Below are positions 28,438 through 38,541 of a DNA stretch of 64,000 bases, in pieces. Under the pieces are notes generated by a model. The model had not been told where the DNA came from. It was given only the letters and a program-made list of their open reading frames with translations, and made no database searches. Origin of the DNA: Clostridium uliginosum (GTDB lineage: Bacteria > Bacillota > Clostridia > Clostridiales > Clostridiaceae); NCBI RefSeq assembly GCF_900112485.1, contig NZ_FOMG01000007.1, positions 1-64,000 of the forward strand. Direction: 5' to 3'. Position 1 is the stretch's first letter. Each line of letters opens with the position of its first letter. The translations under genes were made by a program, and so were the position numbers.

Positions 28438-29973
28438 TCAGTTTTTTCTAAATCTACTCTTTATCTCTTCAATTTTAAACACTTTAAATAAAATTATTAA
28501 TAGTATATATACTATAATACCTAAAAATATAGATATTAAGCAAGATATACCATTACTTGCTGTGCTCTTATAGACATAATTATAGCTCATTAGCACTAAT
28601 AACATCATTAAAGTTGAAGCATAAGCTGGTTTTATTAATATTTCATATAAATTAAGCTTGATCTTTAATTTTAACTTCATAGTTAGTAGATTTAAAATAG
28701 TTGCAACAATATATGCACTTATACTCGCAATAACAGCTCCATAGATATTAAAAGATTTTAATGGTACTAGCGTCCATGTCAATATCACTTTAATTATGCA
28801 TCCAATAAATAAATTAATTACTGGAACAATATAGTTTCCTGTTCCCTGTAATATTGATGTAGTTGTTTGAGTTATTATTATAAATGGAATGGATAATGAC
28901 AGGTACTTCAATATTTCGATCCCCTCAAACCTACCTGGGAATATAAATTTCATTATAGGTTCTGCCAAAAAAAAGATTCCAAACATACATGGTATAGCTA
29001 TTACTGCTGATAATTTCATCGACATGTTGATTTTTCTTTTAACTTCCCTATCATTTTTAAGTATAAAATTTTCTGCAATAATAGGGATTAATGAAGTACA
29101 TAAAGCCATTGAAAGAGTTAACGGAATATTTACAATTACAGAAGCTTTACCTGTTAATTGTGCATATAAAACTGTACATTGCATATTACTAAATCCTGCT
29201 TGCGAAAGTTTTTGAGGCACTAAAATAGAATCTATTAAGCTCATAATAGTTCCAACTGTTGCACCTAAAGAAATAGGAATTGCAATTTTTAATATTTTAT
29301 TTAATATTTCTGGATTGCTCTTAACCCTTTTAATTCCATAAGATTTTTTTATATTTATATACTTATTATATAAATATATTCCTCCTAATACTGCACCTCC
29401 GGTTGCTCCAAATGCTGCTCCGCCTGCTGAATATTCTATTCCTTTAGGTAACAATAATATAGCAAGCCCTACACCAAATATAATTCTTCCAATCTGCTCT
29501 ATTATTTGTGATATTGCTGATGGGGACATATTTTGTAGTCCTTGAAAAAAGCCCCTAAATATCGTCATAAATGATATTACAATAGGTGCAAATGATATCC
29601 CCATAAGAGAATAGTATGCCTTTGAATCCCATCTTAAGAAACTTATTATTGGTCTTGCAAAAAAGAACAATACGAACGTTGTGCCTGTCCCTAAAATAGT
29701 CATCAATATTGCTGATTCTTTCATTACTTCAAAGCTACTATTTATATCATCAACTGCATTATTTTCTGATATCATTTTTGAAATTGCAACTGGAACTCCT
29801 GATGCCATCGCAACAAAAAACATATATAAAGGGTATGACATTTGATAATATCCTATTCCTTCATCCCCAATTAACATTATTAATGGCCATCTAAAAAATA
29901 GACCTAAAAATCTAGTTAATATTCCTGCTGTCCCAAGAATTAAACTCCCTTTTATTAAGGATTGTTTTTTCAT
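28438..29973 (-). CDS. SpoVB/MurJ-family polysaccharide flippase (YabM-like)
   Basis: 511 residues with about 14 hydrophobic helices and no soluble domain. The N-terminal SLIKGSLILGTAGILTRFLGLFFR is typical of the MVF/SpoVB family, which moves lipid-linked cell-wall precursors across the membrane. In Bacillus the gene at this position is yabM. Paralogues are common in clostridia, so I do not assign spoVB itself. The leader contains a stem that would cover the ribosome-binding site. Confidence 0.85.
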   Translation of the reverse strand: MKKQSLIKGSLILGTAGILTRFLGLFFRWPLIMLIGDEGIGYYQMSYPLYMFFVAMASGVPVAISKMISENNAVDDINSSFEVMKESAILMTILGTGTTFVLFFFARPIISFLRWDSKAYYSLMGISFAPIVISFMTIFRGFFQGLQNMSPSAISQIIEQIGRIIFGVGLAILLLPKGIEYSAGGAAFGATGGAVLGGIYLYNKYINIKKSYGIKRVKSNPEILNKILKIAIPISLGATVGTIMSLIDSILVPQKLSQAGFSNMQCTVLYAQLTGKASVIVNIPLTLSMALCTSLIPIIAENFILKNDREVKRKINMSMKLSAVIAIPCMFGIFFLAEPIMKFIFPGRFEGIEILKYLSLSIPFIIITQTTTSILQGTGNYIVPVINLFIGCIIKVILTWTLVPLKSFNIYGAVIASISAYIVATILNLLTMKLKLKIKLNLYEILIKPAYASTLMMLLVLMSYNYVYKSTASNGISCLISIFLGIIVYILLIILFKVFKIEEIKSRFRKN

Positions 29974-29982
29974 AAAATACCT

Positions 29983-30031
29983 CCAAATTTTACATGCTAC
30001 TAATAATTCTTATTGTAAATTTGAAGGTATT
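29983..30031 (-). promoter_or_regulatory. Stem covering the ribosome-binding site of the flippase gene
   Basis: On the minus strand ATACCTTCAAATTTACA pairs with TGTAAAATTTGGAGGTAT across a 19-base loop, one U-G pair and one bulge. The second arm holds the GGAGG. This could repress translation unless opened. There is no T run, so it is not a normal terminator. Confidence 0.55.
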
Positions 30032-30081
30032 ATGACTCTTATTTTTATTTGATAAATATTTCACCTAATAAAATAAAATAT

Positions 30082-30633
30082 TTATTGTTCCATTTGTTTT
30101 CCTAGGAATGTCGCTGCTGTCTCTGCTAATTTTAATTCTACTTCTCCTAAATTATGACCTTCCTCCTTAGATAAAATTATTACTGTTCCAATAGCATCTC
30201 CTTCTGCTAAAATCGGAGATATAACTTGGTTTACATAATTCTCACCAGCATCATCATTATGCAATGGTATTACTACATTTGCAGTTTTATCTAATAAAAC
30301 TGTCTTTCTATCATCCATAACTTTTTCTAGTTCAGCACTTATTTTTCTTTCAACATAATCTTTTTTAGGTGCTCCACTAGCTGAAATAAATGCATCTTTG
30401 TCTGCTATTAAGACAATATGTCCTATAGCTTGTTGTAAACTCTCAGCATATTCCTTTGAGAAATCCGTAAGTTCTCCTATTGGTGAATATTTTTTGAGAA
30501 TTACTCCACCTTCTCTATCAGTAAATATTTCAAGTGGGTCTCCTTCTCTTATCCTTAAGGTTCTCCTTATTTCCTTTGGAATTACTACTCTTCCTAAATC
30601 GTCAATTCTTCTAACAATTCCTGTTGCCTTCAT
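30082..30633 (-). CDS. spoVT: Stage V sporulation transcription regulator SpoVT
   Basis: 183 residues. N-terminal AbrB-type swapped-hairpin DNA-binding domain (MKATGIVRRIDDLGRVVIPKEIRRTLRI) and a C-terminal GAF-like domain (residues 55-180). It modulates sigma-G-dependent genes in the forespore. ATG with AAAGGAGG. Position between prsA/mfd and the flippase gene matches the conserved Firmicute order. Confidence 0.96.
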   Translation of the reverse strand: MKATGIVRRIDDLGRVVIPKEIRRTLRIREGDPLEIFTDREGGVILKKYSPIGELTDFSKEYAESLQQAIGHIVLIADKDAFISASGAPKKDYVERKISAELEKVMDDRKTVLLDKTANVVIPLHNDDAGENYVNQVISPILAEGDAIGTVIILSKEEGHNLGEVELKLAETAATFLGKQMEQ

Positions 30634-30762
30634 TGGTTATTTAACCTCCTTTAAAACTCTATTAATTATTTACATTATTATTATTTGAATTCTTAGAAAT
30701 TTTATACACTTATAGTCAATTTTTATATAAGATATTATTTTTAGACATTTATAAAGGAATAG

Positions 30763-31044
30763 TTAAGGCACATGAAATAAAATAACAGACCAAAGATGCA
30801 TCGTATATTTTGCATCAGACAAGGAGGTATATTTACCTAATAGTAGGCTATTAAGTAAATATACCAACGAAGTATGACATAAAGTGAAACTTTTCAGATA
30901 GAATTTTATATTCCAGATGAATTTAGTTGAACTTAGGCATATTAAAGAAAATAACAAGTCAAAGATACGACGTATATTTTGTGTCAGACAAGAAGACAAA
31001 ATAGACTAGCATACTGGTCTGTTATTTTTTTAAATGTGCCTAAA
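30763..31044. repeat. Dispersed palindromic repeat, copy C (composite)
   Basis: It begins TTAAGGCACATGAAATAAAA and ends with the complement of TTAGGCACATTTAAAAAAAT. A second left end (TTAGGCATATTAAAGAAAAT) starts at about 30933, so a second, shorter copy is nested in or fused to the first. It lies between spoVT and the prsA terminator. Confidence 0.75.
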
Positions 31045-31046
31045 TA

Positions 31047-31105
31047 ACAAAAAAACTCTAATAAGTATATATAGTTTTTAACTTACATACTTATCAGAGT
31101 TCAAA
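31047..31105 (-). terminator. Terminator after prsA
   Basis: AACTCTGATAAGTAT pairs with ATACTTATTAGAGTT and is followed by T7 on the minus strand. Confidence 0.9.
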
Positions 31106-31136
31106 TTAGGCATATCAAAATAAATATTAAATATTA

Positions 31137-32132
31137 TTATAATTTATCTTCATAAACTTTTACTTTAATGTCTTTTTTCCATTCTTCGATTTTTGCATTA
31201 AATGCATCACCTTGCTTTTGTTGTAATAATTGAGATCTAATTTCTTCCTTAACTTGATCTAATGGTGTTACTTTGTCTTCTAATTGTACTCCAGTAACCT
31301 TAATTATATGATATCCAAATTGACTCTTTACTGGTTCTGAAATTTGACCCTCTTTTAAATCTTTAAAACCGTTCATAAACTCAGGGACATATTTAGTTGA
31401 TGAATATTCTATAAAACCAAGTGAACCACCTTTAGCTTTTGTTCCATCTATTGATACTTGTGCTGCTAAGCTTGCAAAATCTGCTCCTTTATCAAGTTGA
31501 GATTTAACATCCTTTGCTGTAGCTTCATCAGCTACTAAAATATGAGATACTGTAGCTCCAGCACCTTGTTTATAATTTGCTTGATTTTCATCATAGTATG
31601 ATTTAATATCAGCATCTGTAACTTCTACATCTTTTACTATATCTTGTTGCACATATTTTACTATAGCTTGATTCTTTTGATATTCTTTAAATGAATCTGC
31701 TGTAAATCCATTTTGCTCTAAAAATGCATTGTATTGTTCATCTGTTTGGTATCCATCTTTATAATACTGTATAGCAGTATCTACTTCTTTATTCAAAGTA
31801 TCTTCATCTGGTTCTAAGCTTAATGCTTCTGCTCTATTTAATATTATCTTTTCATTTACTATTGCAGTTAAGTATTGTTGTTTTAACTGTTTAAGTTTAT
31901 CCTTAATATCTGCATTCTGAGCATAGTCATTTCCATACTTTTGTTTTAAAGACTCGGTAATTGACTTTAAATCTTTATCTAAATCACCTTGTGTTATTTT
32001 TTCTTTTTCTACCGTTGCAAGTACTGTTTTTTGTATAGATTCTGGCGTTCTCTCAATCATCTTACAACCTACAATTGAAAACGCAAGTATAGTTATTACT
32101 ACTGATGCAATAACTTTTTTTATCTTTTTCAA
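31137..32132 (-). CDS. prsA: Peptidylprolyl isomerase / foldase lipoprotein PrsA-like
   Basis: 331 residues. Lipoprotein signal with lipobox SIVGC (Cys at about residue 23). An N-terminal SurA-like helical region is followed by a parvulin domain (about 190-290: SHILVADEATAKDV, GGSLGFIEYSS, FGYHIIKV). It is anchored outside the membrane and helps secreted proteins fold. It lies between mfd and spoVT, its usual place in clostridia. Confidence 0.92.
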   Translation of the reverse strand: MKKIKKVIASVVITILAFSIVGCKMIERTPESIQKTVLATVEKEKITQGDLDKDLKSITESLKQKYGNDYAQNADIKDKLKQLKQQYLTAIVNEKIILNRAEALSLEPDEDTLNKEVDTAIQYYKDGYQTDEQYNAFLEQNGFTADSFKEYQKNQAIVKYVQQDIVKDVEVTDADIKSYYDENQANYKQGAGATVSHILVADEATAKDVKSQLDKGADFASLAAQVSIDGTKAKGGSLGFIEYSSTKYVPEFMNGFKDLKEGQISEPVKSQFGYHIIKVTGVQLEDKVTPLDQVKEEIRSQLLQQKQGDAFNAKIEEWKKDIKVKVYEDKL

Positions 32133-32333
32133 AATTTTTCCCTCACTTCTTTTCTAAATTTCTCTCAAAAAAATCATAATATTAGTATAACAATATTATT
32201 TTCACAATTCAAATTATTTATCTTACTTTTTTATTACAATACTTAAGTTCTTATTAAGCTAAGATATGGTTTAATTTTCACTAATAAAGTTCCATTTTAG
32301 TCATATTTTTAAAAATAACAAATCAGCATGTTG

Positions 32334-32493
32334 GGCACATGAAAGAAAATAACAAGTCAAAGATGAGACGTATATTTTGCGTCAGACAAGGAAGTAATAT
32401 TAGTTCATAGCAGGCTATGGGCTAATATTGCTGACGTAGTATGATACGAAATAGACTAGCATACTGACTTGTTATTTTTTTGAATGTGCCTTA
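32334..32493. repeat. Dispersed palindromic repeat, copy D
   Basis: About 160 bp, the cleanest copy. Left arm GGCACATGAAAGAAAATAAC and the complement of GGCACATTCAAAAAAATAAC at the right, with further pairing of ATATTAGTTCATAGC and GCTATGGGCTAATAT in the centre. The right end includes the mfd stop codon. GATAAGGCACATCAAAT, a second copy of the outer end, lies inside the mfd coding sequence just before the stop. Confidence 0.8.
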
Positions 32494-35400
32494 GTCTATT
32501 TGATGTGCCTTATCTAAAATTCCTTTTAAAAATTCTAACATGTTCTCTTTTTTTATATCTTTTAGTCTGAATGAGAAATATGGCTTTGATCCAAACTTCA
32601 ACATAACACTATCTTTATAATTTTCTATTAACATCTTAAATATGTTTTTATAACCATCTTCTCCATAAGCAAATTTAAATAATATTTCTTTTTGAGTTTC
32701 TTTTATCTCCTCTATAAATAATTGCTTAGCCCTGCTTTTGATGTATGCAATATCCATTAAATTATATACTGGTTCTGGAATTTTAGAATATCTATCTTCT
32801 AATTCCTCTTTTATATCATTATAATCTTCTAGATTTTCAATAGCCGCTATCTTTTTATAAATTTCTATTTTTTGAATTTCATCATCAATATAGCTTTCTG
32901 ATATGAATGCATCCACTTTAATCTCTACTGTTGTTTCAATTGGTTCTTTGCTTATATCTCCCTTAATTAACTTAACTGTATCTTCAAGCATCCTACAATA
33001 CAAATCATATCCAACAGATGCCATGTGGCCATGTTGAGAAGATCCCATCATACTTCCTGCTCCTCTAATTTCTAGATCTCTCATGGCTATCTTAAAGCCT
33101 GATCCAAGTTCCGTAAAATCTTTTAAAGCCTTAAGTCTCTTTTCAGCCACTTCAGTTAAAACCTTATCTTTAGTATAAAGCAAATAAGCATAGGCAATCC
33201 TATTAGAACGTCCTACTCTTCCCCTTAATTGATATAACTGAGACAATCCCATTTTATCAGAATTATAAACTATTATTGTGTTTACATTTGGAATATCTAT
33301 TCCTGTTTCTATTATAGTTGTACACACTAACACATTAGATTCTTTATCCATAAAGCTAACCATTTCTTTTTCTAATTGTCTCTCTGTCATCTGTCCATGT
33401 GTTACTGCAACTTTACTCTCTGGAACCAATCCTTGAATATATTTAGCCATTTTATCAATATCTTCAACTCTATTATATACAAAATAAACTTGCCCATCCC
33501 TACCAATTTCTCTAAGTATAGCATCTCTTATAAGTTGATCATTTTGTTCTACAACATATGTTTGTACTGGATACCTCTCTTCTGGTGGTGTTTCTATTAT
33601 CGATATATCTCTAACCCCTGTTAAAGACATATGTAAAGTTCTAGGGATAGGAGTTGCACTTAAAGTTAAAACATCAACATTCTTCTTAATATTTTTAATT
33701 TTTTCTTTTTGCGCTACTCCAAATCTTTGTTCTTCGTCTACTACCAATAATCCTAAGTCTTTAAATTGAATGTCCTTTGATACTAATCTATGAGTACCTA
33801 CTAAAATATCTAAATTTCCCTCTTTAACACTTTGCATAGTGACCTTTTGTTGTTTTGCGGTCCTAAATCTACTAATCATATCTATTTTTACTGGAAAATC
33901 CGAAAACCTTTTTTTCATATTTTTATAATGTTGATCTGCTAAAATAGTAGTTGGTACTAGTAATGCAACTTGTTTTCCATCCATCACAGCTTTAAATGCT
34001 GCTCTTAAAGCTACTTCAGTCTTACCATATCCAACATCTCCACAAAGCAACCTATCCATAGCCTTGTCAGACTCCATGTCTTTCTTTATTTCCTCTAGTG
34101 AAGTTAGTTGGTCTGGAGTTTCTTCAAATGGAAATTCATCTTCAAATTGTCTTTGCCATTGAGTGTCCCTGCTAAATTTATATCCCTTCAATGTAGCTCT
34201 AGTTGCATAAAGTTTTATTAAATCTTCTGCAATGTCATTAATAGATTTTTTAACCTTCGCTTTTGCTTTTTGCCATTCAGTTCCTCCAAGTTTAGTAACC
34301 TTAGGATTTTTACCTTCACTTCCAATATATTTTTGAATTAAATCAAGTTGATCTACAGGAACATAAAGCTTATCGCCCTTATCATATATAATATCTAAAT
34401 AGTCTCTTTTATGTCCTGCTACTTCAATTTGCTTAATTCCCTTATATACCCCTATTCCATGATTTACATGAACTACATAATCTCCTGGTTTTAAGTCAGT
34501 AAAACTTTTAATCTTAGAAATACCCTTTTTCTTTGTATTTCTATTTTTCAATCTCCTTTTAGCTTCTCCAAACACTTCTTTGTCTGATATGACACATATC
34601 TTATATTGTGGATATTCAAAACCCTTCAATTGATTACCAAAAGTTATTACAACTTCACCAAATTGAATTTCATCTACAGTATCCTTATAAGAACTTTCTA
34701 CTCCTCTTTCTCTTAAAGTATCTACAAGTCTTTCTCCCCTTGCTCTAGTTCCTGATAATATTAATGTTTTATATCCTTTTTCTTTTTTATCTAAAATATC
34801 ACTTATCAATAAACTTAATTGTCCTTGATAATTACTTAATGTTGATTGAACTACATTAATAATCTCAACAGGTTCCAAAAACTTAGATTTTTTATTTAAT
34901 GCTTCAAAGAAAAGCGTATCTCTTTGTTCAAACGATTCTAAAACGGTTTCTTTACTAACCAATAATTTTTCTTGTCCCGGAAGTATATCCCCTCGCTCAA
35001 GAAATGCCGTAAAGCTTTCTCTAAATTCTAAGTATGTGGATTCTAATTTTCCTTCGCATCTTTTAGCATCATCTATTATAAAAAAGTAATCTTTAAAATA
35101 ATCGAAAAGAGTTTCAGTCTTATCATAAAAATAAGGAAGATAACTATCTATTGTTTCAAATGTTAAACTTTCTTCTAGTAATTCTATATTTGAATTAACT
35201 ATTTTTCTCAGCTTATCTACTCTTTCCTTTTGCTTATCTGCTAATAAAATTCCATTTAACTCGTTTAATAATCTATCCTTTGCCAGTTGCACTCCTTCTT
35301 TAGACACAATAATTTCTTTAGCCGGAAAAATTTCAAAAGATTTAACCTTATCTATACTTCTTTGAGATTCAGTATTAAATATCCTGATTGATTCTATTTC

Positions 35401-35997
35401 ATCACCAAAAAGTTCAACTCTATAAGGATAAGTTGAACCTGTTGGAAATACATCTAATATTCCACCTCTTACAGCAAATTGTCCTTTGCCATCGACTATT
35501 TCTACTCTTTCATATCCACACTCAACTAATTTTAAAATTATTTCATTAAAATCGATTTTATCTCCTTGTTTTATATTCATACTATAATCAAGAAATCGTT
35601 TATGAGGAGTATAATTTCCTGTAAAAGCATCTATAGATGTTATAATTATTTTCTTTTTATTATTTAATATTTCTTTTATTACTTTTAATCTTGCCCACCT
35701 TAAATCCCCTGAAATAGCATCTATATTATAAAAAACTGTTTCTTTAATTGGGAAATAGTATACTTCATTAGTGTATAAAATTAAATCTTCATAAATATTC
35801 TTTGCTTCCATATCACTTTGAGCAACAATAGCTATGGATTTATCAACATTCTCAAAAATACTATCTATCATACATCCTTTTCCTGATTCTGAAATTCCAT
35901 ATACACCGATAGGATGTCTTTTTTCTTGAATGAATTTTATTATATTTTGTAACTCAGTACTAGCTTCTAAGGGCTCTAATAACCCTTTCAATCTCAT
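32491..35997 (-). CDS. mfd: Transcription-repair coupling factor
   Basis: About 1168 residues. ATP-driven translocase that displaces stalled RNA polymerase and recruits UvrA. N-terminal UvrB-like region, RNA polymerase-interaction domain (GDYVVHVNHGIGVYKGI, about 500), helicase Walker A LLCGDVGYGKTEVALRA, DEEQ box VVDEEQRFGV, RecG-like TRG motif and a C-terminal regulatory domain. I place the start at 35997 (ATG after AAGGA-n9); an ATG four codons earlier overlaps the ribosome-binding site. It follows pth closely. The last codons (AHQID, stop) coincide with the outer end of repeat copy D. Confidence 0.96.
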   Translation of the reverse strand: MRLKGLLEPLEASTELQNIIKFIQEKRHPIGVYGISESGKGCMIDSIFENVDKSIAIVAQSDMEAKNIYEDLILYTNEVYYFPIKETVFYNIDAISGDLRWARLKVIKEILNNKKKIIITSIDAFTGNYTPHKRFLDYSMNIKQGDKIDFNEIILKLVECGYERVEIVDGKGQFAVRGGILDVFPTGSTYPYRVELFGDEIESIRIFNTESQRSIDKVKSFEIFPAKEIIVSKEGVQLAKDRLLNELNGILLADKQKERVDKLRKIVNSNIELLEESLTFETIDSYLPYFYDKTETLFDYFKDYFFIIDDAKRCEGKLESTYLEFRESFTAFLERGDILPGQEKLLVSKETVLESFEQRDTLFFEALNKKSKFLEPVEIINVVQSTLSNYQGQLSLLISDILDKKEKGYKTLILSGTRARGERLVDTLRERGVESSYKDTVDEIQFGEVVITFGNQLKGFEYPQYKICVISDKEVFGEAKRRLKNRNTKKKGISKIKSFTDLKPGDYVVHVNHGIGVYKGIKQIEVAGHKRDYLDIIYDKGDKLYVPVDQLDLIQKYIGSEGKNPKVTKLGGTEWQKAKAKVKKSINDIAEDLIKLYATRATLKGYKFSRDTQWQRQFEDEFPFEETPDQLTSLEEIKKDMESDKAMDRLLCGDVGYGKTEVALRAAFKAVMDGKQVALLVPTTILADQHYKNMKKRFSDFPVKIDMISRFRTAKQQKVTMQSVKEGNLDILVGTHRLVSKDIQFKDLGLLVVDEEQRFGVAQKEKIKNIKKNVDVLTLSATPIPRTLHMSLTGVRDISIIETPPEERYPVQTYVVEQNDQLIRDAILREIGRDGQVYFVYNRVEDIDKMAKYIQGLVPESKVAVTHGQMTERQLEKEMVSFMDKESNVLVCTTIIETGIDIPNVNTIIVYNSDKMGLSQLYQLRGRVGRSNRIAYAYLLYTKDKVLTEVAEKRLKALKDFTELGSGFKIAMRDLEIRGAGSMMGSSQHGHMASVGYDLYCRMLEDTVKLIKGDISKEPIETTVEIKVDAFISESYIDDEIQKIEIYKKIAAIENLEDYNDIKEELEDRYSKIPEPVYNLMDIAYIKSRAKQLFIEEIKETQKEILFKFAYGEDGYKNIFKMLIENYKDSVMLKFGSKPYFSFRLKDIKKENMLEFLKGILDKAHQID

Positions 35998-36011
35998 TTT
36001 ATGCACCATCC

Positions 36012-36587
36012 TTAAATACTTGTATTAGGCTTAAACCCATTAAATTTGTTCATAGCTGACTTAACATCCTCACTGATCACAACCTTAACCGATTGTGTAA
36101 CTGCTGATATGCTTTCTGTTAAAACACTCTTCTCTTCTTTGCTAAACTTACCTAACACATAATTAACTAAATTAACATTAGGTTGTCCAACCCCCACTTT
36201 TATTCTAGGAAATATATCAGTGCCTAAATTAGAAATTATACTTTTGATTCCATTATGTCCCCCAGCACTTCCCTTTTCTCTTATTCTTAATTTTCCTATA
36301 TCTAAACTAATATCATCGTATATAACTAAAATTTCTTCATTACTTATTTTATAAAAATTAGCAACCTCTCTTATACTCTCACCGCTTAAATTCATGTATG
36401 TACTTGGTTTTAGTAAGATAACTTTATTGTTAGCTATAAAACCTTCACCATATACCCCTTTAAATTTTTGCCTATTTATTTCAATATTATACTCTTTCGC
36501 AATATTATCAACAACTTCAAATCCAATATTATGTCTTGTATTATCATATTCCTTACCTGGATTTCCAAGCCCTACTATTAAAAACAT
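36012..36587 (-). CDS. pth: Peptidyl-tRNA hydrolase
   Basis: 191 residues. It cleaves peptidyl-tRNAs released from ribosomes. Signature [20 protein letters not shown] with the catalytic His, then GGHNGIKSI and a C-terminal lid. ATG with AAAGGAG. It is next to mfd as in Bacillus (where it is spoVC). Confidence 0.96.
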   Translation of the reverse strand: MFLIVGLGNPGKEYDNTRHNIGFEVVDNIAKEYNIEINRQKFKGVYGEGFIANNKVILLKPSTYMNLSGESIREVANFYKISNEEILVIYDDISLDIGKLRIREKGSAGGHNGIKSIISNLGTDIFPRIKVGVGQPNVNLVNYVLGKFSKEEKSVLTESISAVTQSVKVVISEDVKSAMNKFNGFKPNTSI

Positions 36588-36642
36588 TTTAAATTACTCC
36601 TTTATCTTATATCTATACTATGTTTATACTTTATATTATACA

Positions 36643-37332
36643 TTATTCTTTGACTTCAAATTTATATCCAATACCCCAAACAGTTTGTATACTCCAATTT
36701 ATACTTCCATTTAGCTTTTCTCTTAATCTTTTGATATGTACATCTACAGTTCTAGAATCGCCTAAATAATCATGTCCCCATACTTCACAAAGTAATTCTT
36801 TTCTTGTGAATACTTTATTTTTATTATTTGCTAAATAACATAATAATTCAAACTCTTTTAGTGGCATTTTTAAATCTTTATCTTTATAAACTACTCTATA
36901 TGAATTTAAATATATTACTAAATCACTTAAAAATATTATTTGGCTTTTTACGCTTTTTATACAATATCTCCTTAAAACAGCCTTAAGCCTAGCTATTAAT
37001 TCTTCTGGTTCAAATGGCTTTACAATATAATCATCTGCGCCCAAATCTAATGCTAAAACCTTATCAAAAGTATCATTTTTTTGAGTAATTATTATAACTG
37101 GTATGTTGCTTTGATTTCTAACCCATTTTAAAAAATCTATTCCATGAATATTTTTTGTAAGTAAATCTAATAAGACTATATCCGGTTTATATTCTATAAA
37201 AAGTTTTTGAATTTCTTTTCCATTTAAAGCAAACTTAGTCTTATATCCAGATTTTTTTAAATACATATCTGTTATTTGATTAATACTTTCATCGCTATCT
37301 ATTATTAAAATCTTTCCAAGAATCTTATCCAT
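36643..37332 (-). CDS. OmpR-family response regulator, orphan
   Basis: 229 residues. Receiver domain (residues 6-120) with phosphoacceptor Asp in VLLDLLTKN and the conserved Lys in IVKPFEPEEL; C-terminal winged-helix DNA-binding domain (PLKEFELLCYLANNKNKVFTR, DSRTVDVHIKRLREKL). No histidine kinase gene is adjacent. It sits between pth and prs, a place where Bacillus has ctc and no regulator. Its targets are unknown. Confidence 0.9.
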   Translation of the reverse strand: MDKILGKILIIDSDESINQITDMYLKKSGYKTKFALNGKEIQKLFIEYKPDIVLLDLLTKNIHGIDFLKWVRNQSNIPVIIITQKNDTFDKVLALDLGADDYIVKPFEPEELIARLKAVLRRYCIKSVKSQIIFLSDLVIYLNSYRVVYKDKDLKMPLKEFELLCYLANNKNKVFTRKELLCEVWGHDYLGDSRTVDVHIKRLREKLNGSINWSIQTVWGIGYKFEVKE

Positions 37333-37481
37333 CCTAACACCTCTTTCTTAGATTTACATTAGCTTTTTTAAAAAAATATATTAGTGTGCTTTATATATCT
37401 ATGCTTAGTATCTTCTTTCAAATATCTTAATATAAATTTATCACTATATTGAAAGCAAATACAATACCTTTTATTAAACTT

Positions 37482-37523
37482 AATAAACCTCCCATAGTAG
37501 AAACTACAGGAGGTTTATTATAT
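37482..37523 (-). terminator. Terminator after prs
   Basis: AATAAACCTCCTGTAG and CTATGGGAGGTTTATT form a long stem 12 bases after the prs stop. The T tract is short. Confidence 0.75.
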
Positions 37524-37534
37524 GTATAGTTTGT

Positions 37535-38494
37535 TTAAACTTCAAATAATTTACTTATTGGTTCATCATCATAAATTCTCTTTATTGCTTCAGCAAATAA
37601 TGGTGCAACTGAAAGAGATGTGAATTTAGCTACATCCATATCTTTTGTTAATGGAATTGTATTTAGCATAACTAACTCTTCTATTTCTGAGTTATTTATT
37701 CTTTCAATCGCCGGTCCTGATAATACTCCATGGGTACAACAAGCATATACATTTTTAGCACCTAAATCCTTAAGTGCATTTGCTGCATTTGCTATAGTTC
37801 CAGCTGTGTCTATCATATCATCAATTAAGATGCATCTTTTACCTTCGACATCACCTATTATATTCATGATTTCTGAAACATTTGCTTTAGGTCTTCTCTT
37901 ATCTATAATTGCTATTGGTGCATGTAACTTATCAGCGAAATTTCTAGCTCTAGTTACACTACCTAAATCTGGTGATACTATAACTACATCATCTTGATCA
38001 GCTAATCCCTTTGAAATAAAATGCTTAGCTAATATTGGTGCTCCCAATAAGTGATCAACTGGAATATTAAAATATCCTTGAATTTGTGAAGCATGTAAAT
38101 CCATAGTTAAAACTCTATGTGCTCCAGCTGCAGTTAATAAATCAGCAACTAATTTTGCAGTAATTGGATCTCTTGACTTAGCTTTTCTATCTTGTCTTGC
38201 ATATCCATAATATGGAATAACAGTTGTTATTCTACCTGCTGATGCTCTTTTAAATGCATCAATCATAATTAATAGTTCCATTAAGTTGTTATTAACAGGT
38301 GAACATGTAGATTGTACTATGAATACATCATTTCCTCTAACTGTTTCATTAATATCAACAGATATCTCTCCATCACTAAAAGTTGATACCTTAGATTTTC
38401 CAACTGGAACACCTAATATATCCGCTATATCTTGTGCTAGTTGTGAATGTGAGTTTCCTGTAAATACCTTTATATTTCTTCCATGGGTTATCAT
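37535..38494 (-). CDS. prs: Ribose-phosphate pyrophosphokinase
   Basis: About 319 residues, the normal length. It makes PRPP from ribose 5-phosphate and ATP for nucleotide, His and Trp synthesis. Motifs: [37 protein letters not shown] and the PRPP loop [13 protein letters not shown]. Start at 38494 is set by AAGGAGG 11 bases upstream; a longer frame to 38527 begins before it. It follows glmU, the conserved order. Confidence 0.96.
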   Translation of the reverse strand: MITHGRNIKVFTGNSHSQLAQDIADILGVPVGKSKVSTFSDGEISVDINETVRGNDVFIVQSTCSPVNNNLMELLIMIDAFKRASAGRITTVIPYYGYARQDRKAKSRDPITAKLVADLLTAAGAHRVLTMDLHASQIQGYFNIPVDHLLGAPILAKHFISKGLADQDDVVIVSPDLGSVTRARNFADKLHAPIAIIDKRRPKANVSEIMNIIGDVEGKRCILIDDMIDTAGTIANAANALKDLGAKNVYACCTHGVLSGPAIERINNSEIEELVMLNTIPLTKDMDVAKFTSLSVAPLFAEAIKRIYDDEPISKLFEV

Positions 38495-38541
38495 AATTAT
38501 GAAGACCTCCTTAAAATTTTGGTTCATTTATAATTAAAAAT

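Noticed and set aside
30763-30999. 78-residue frame upstream of prsA
   Set aside because: It is contained within repeat copy C and begins and ends with its arms.
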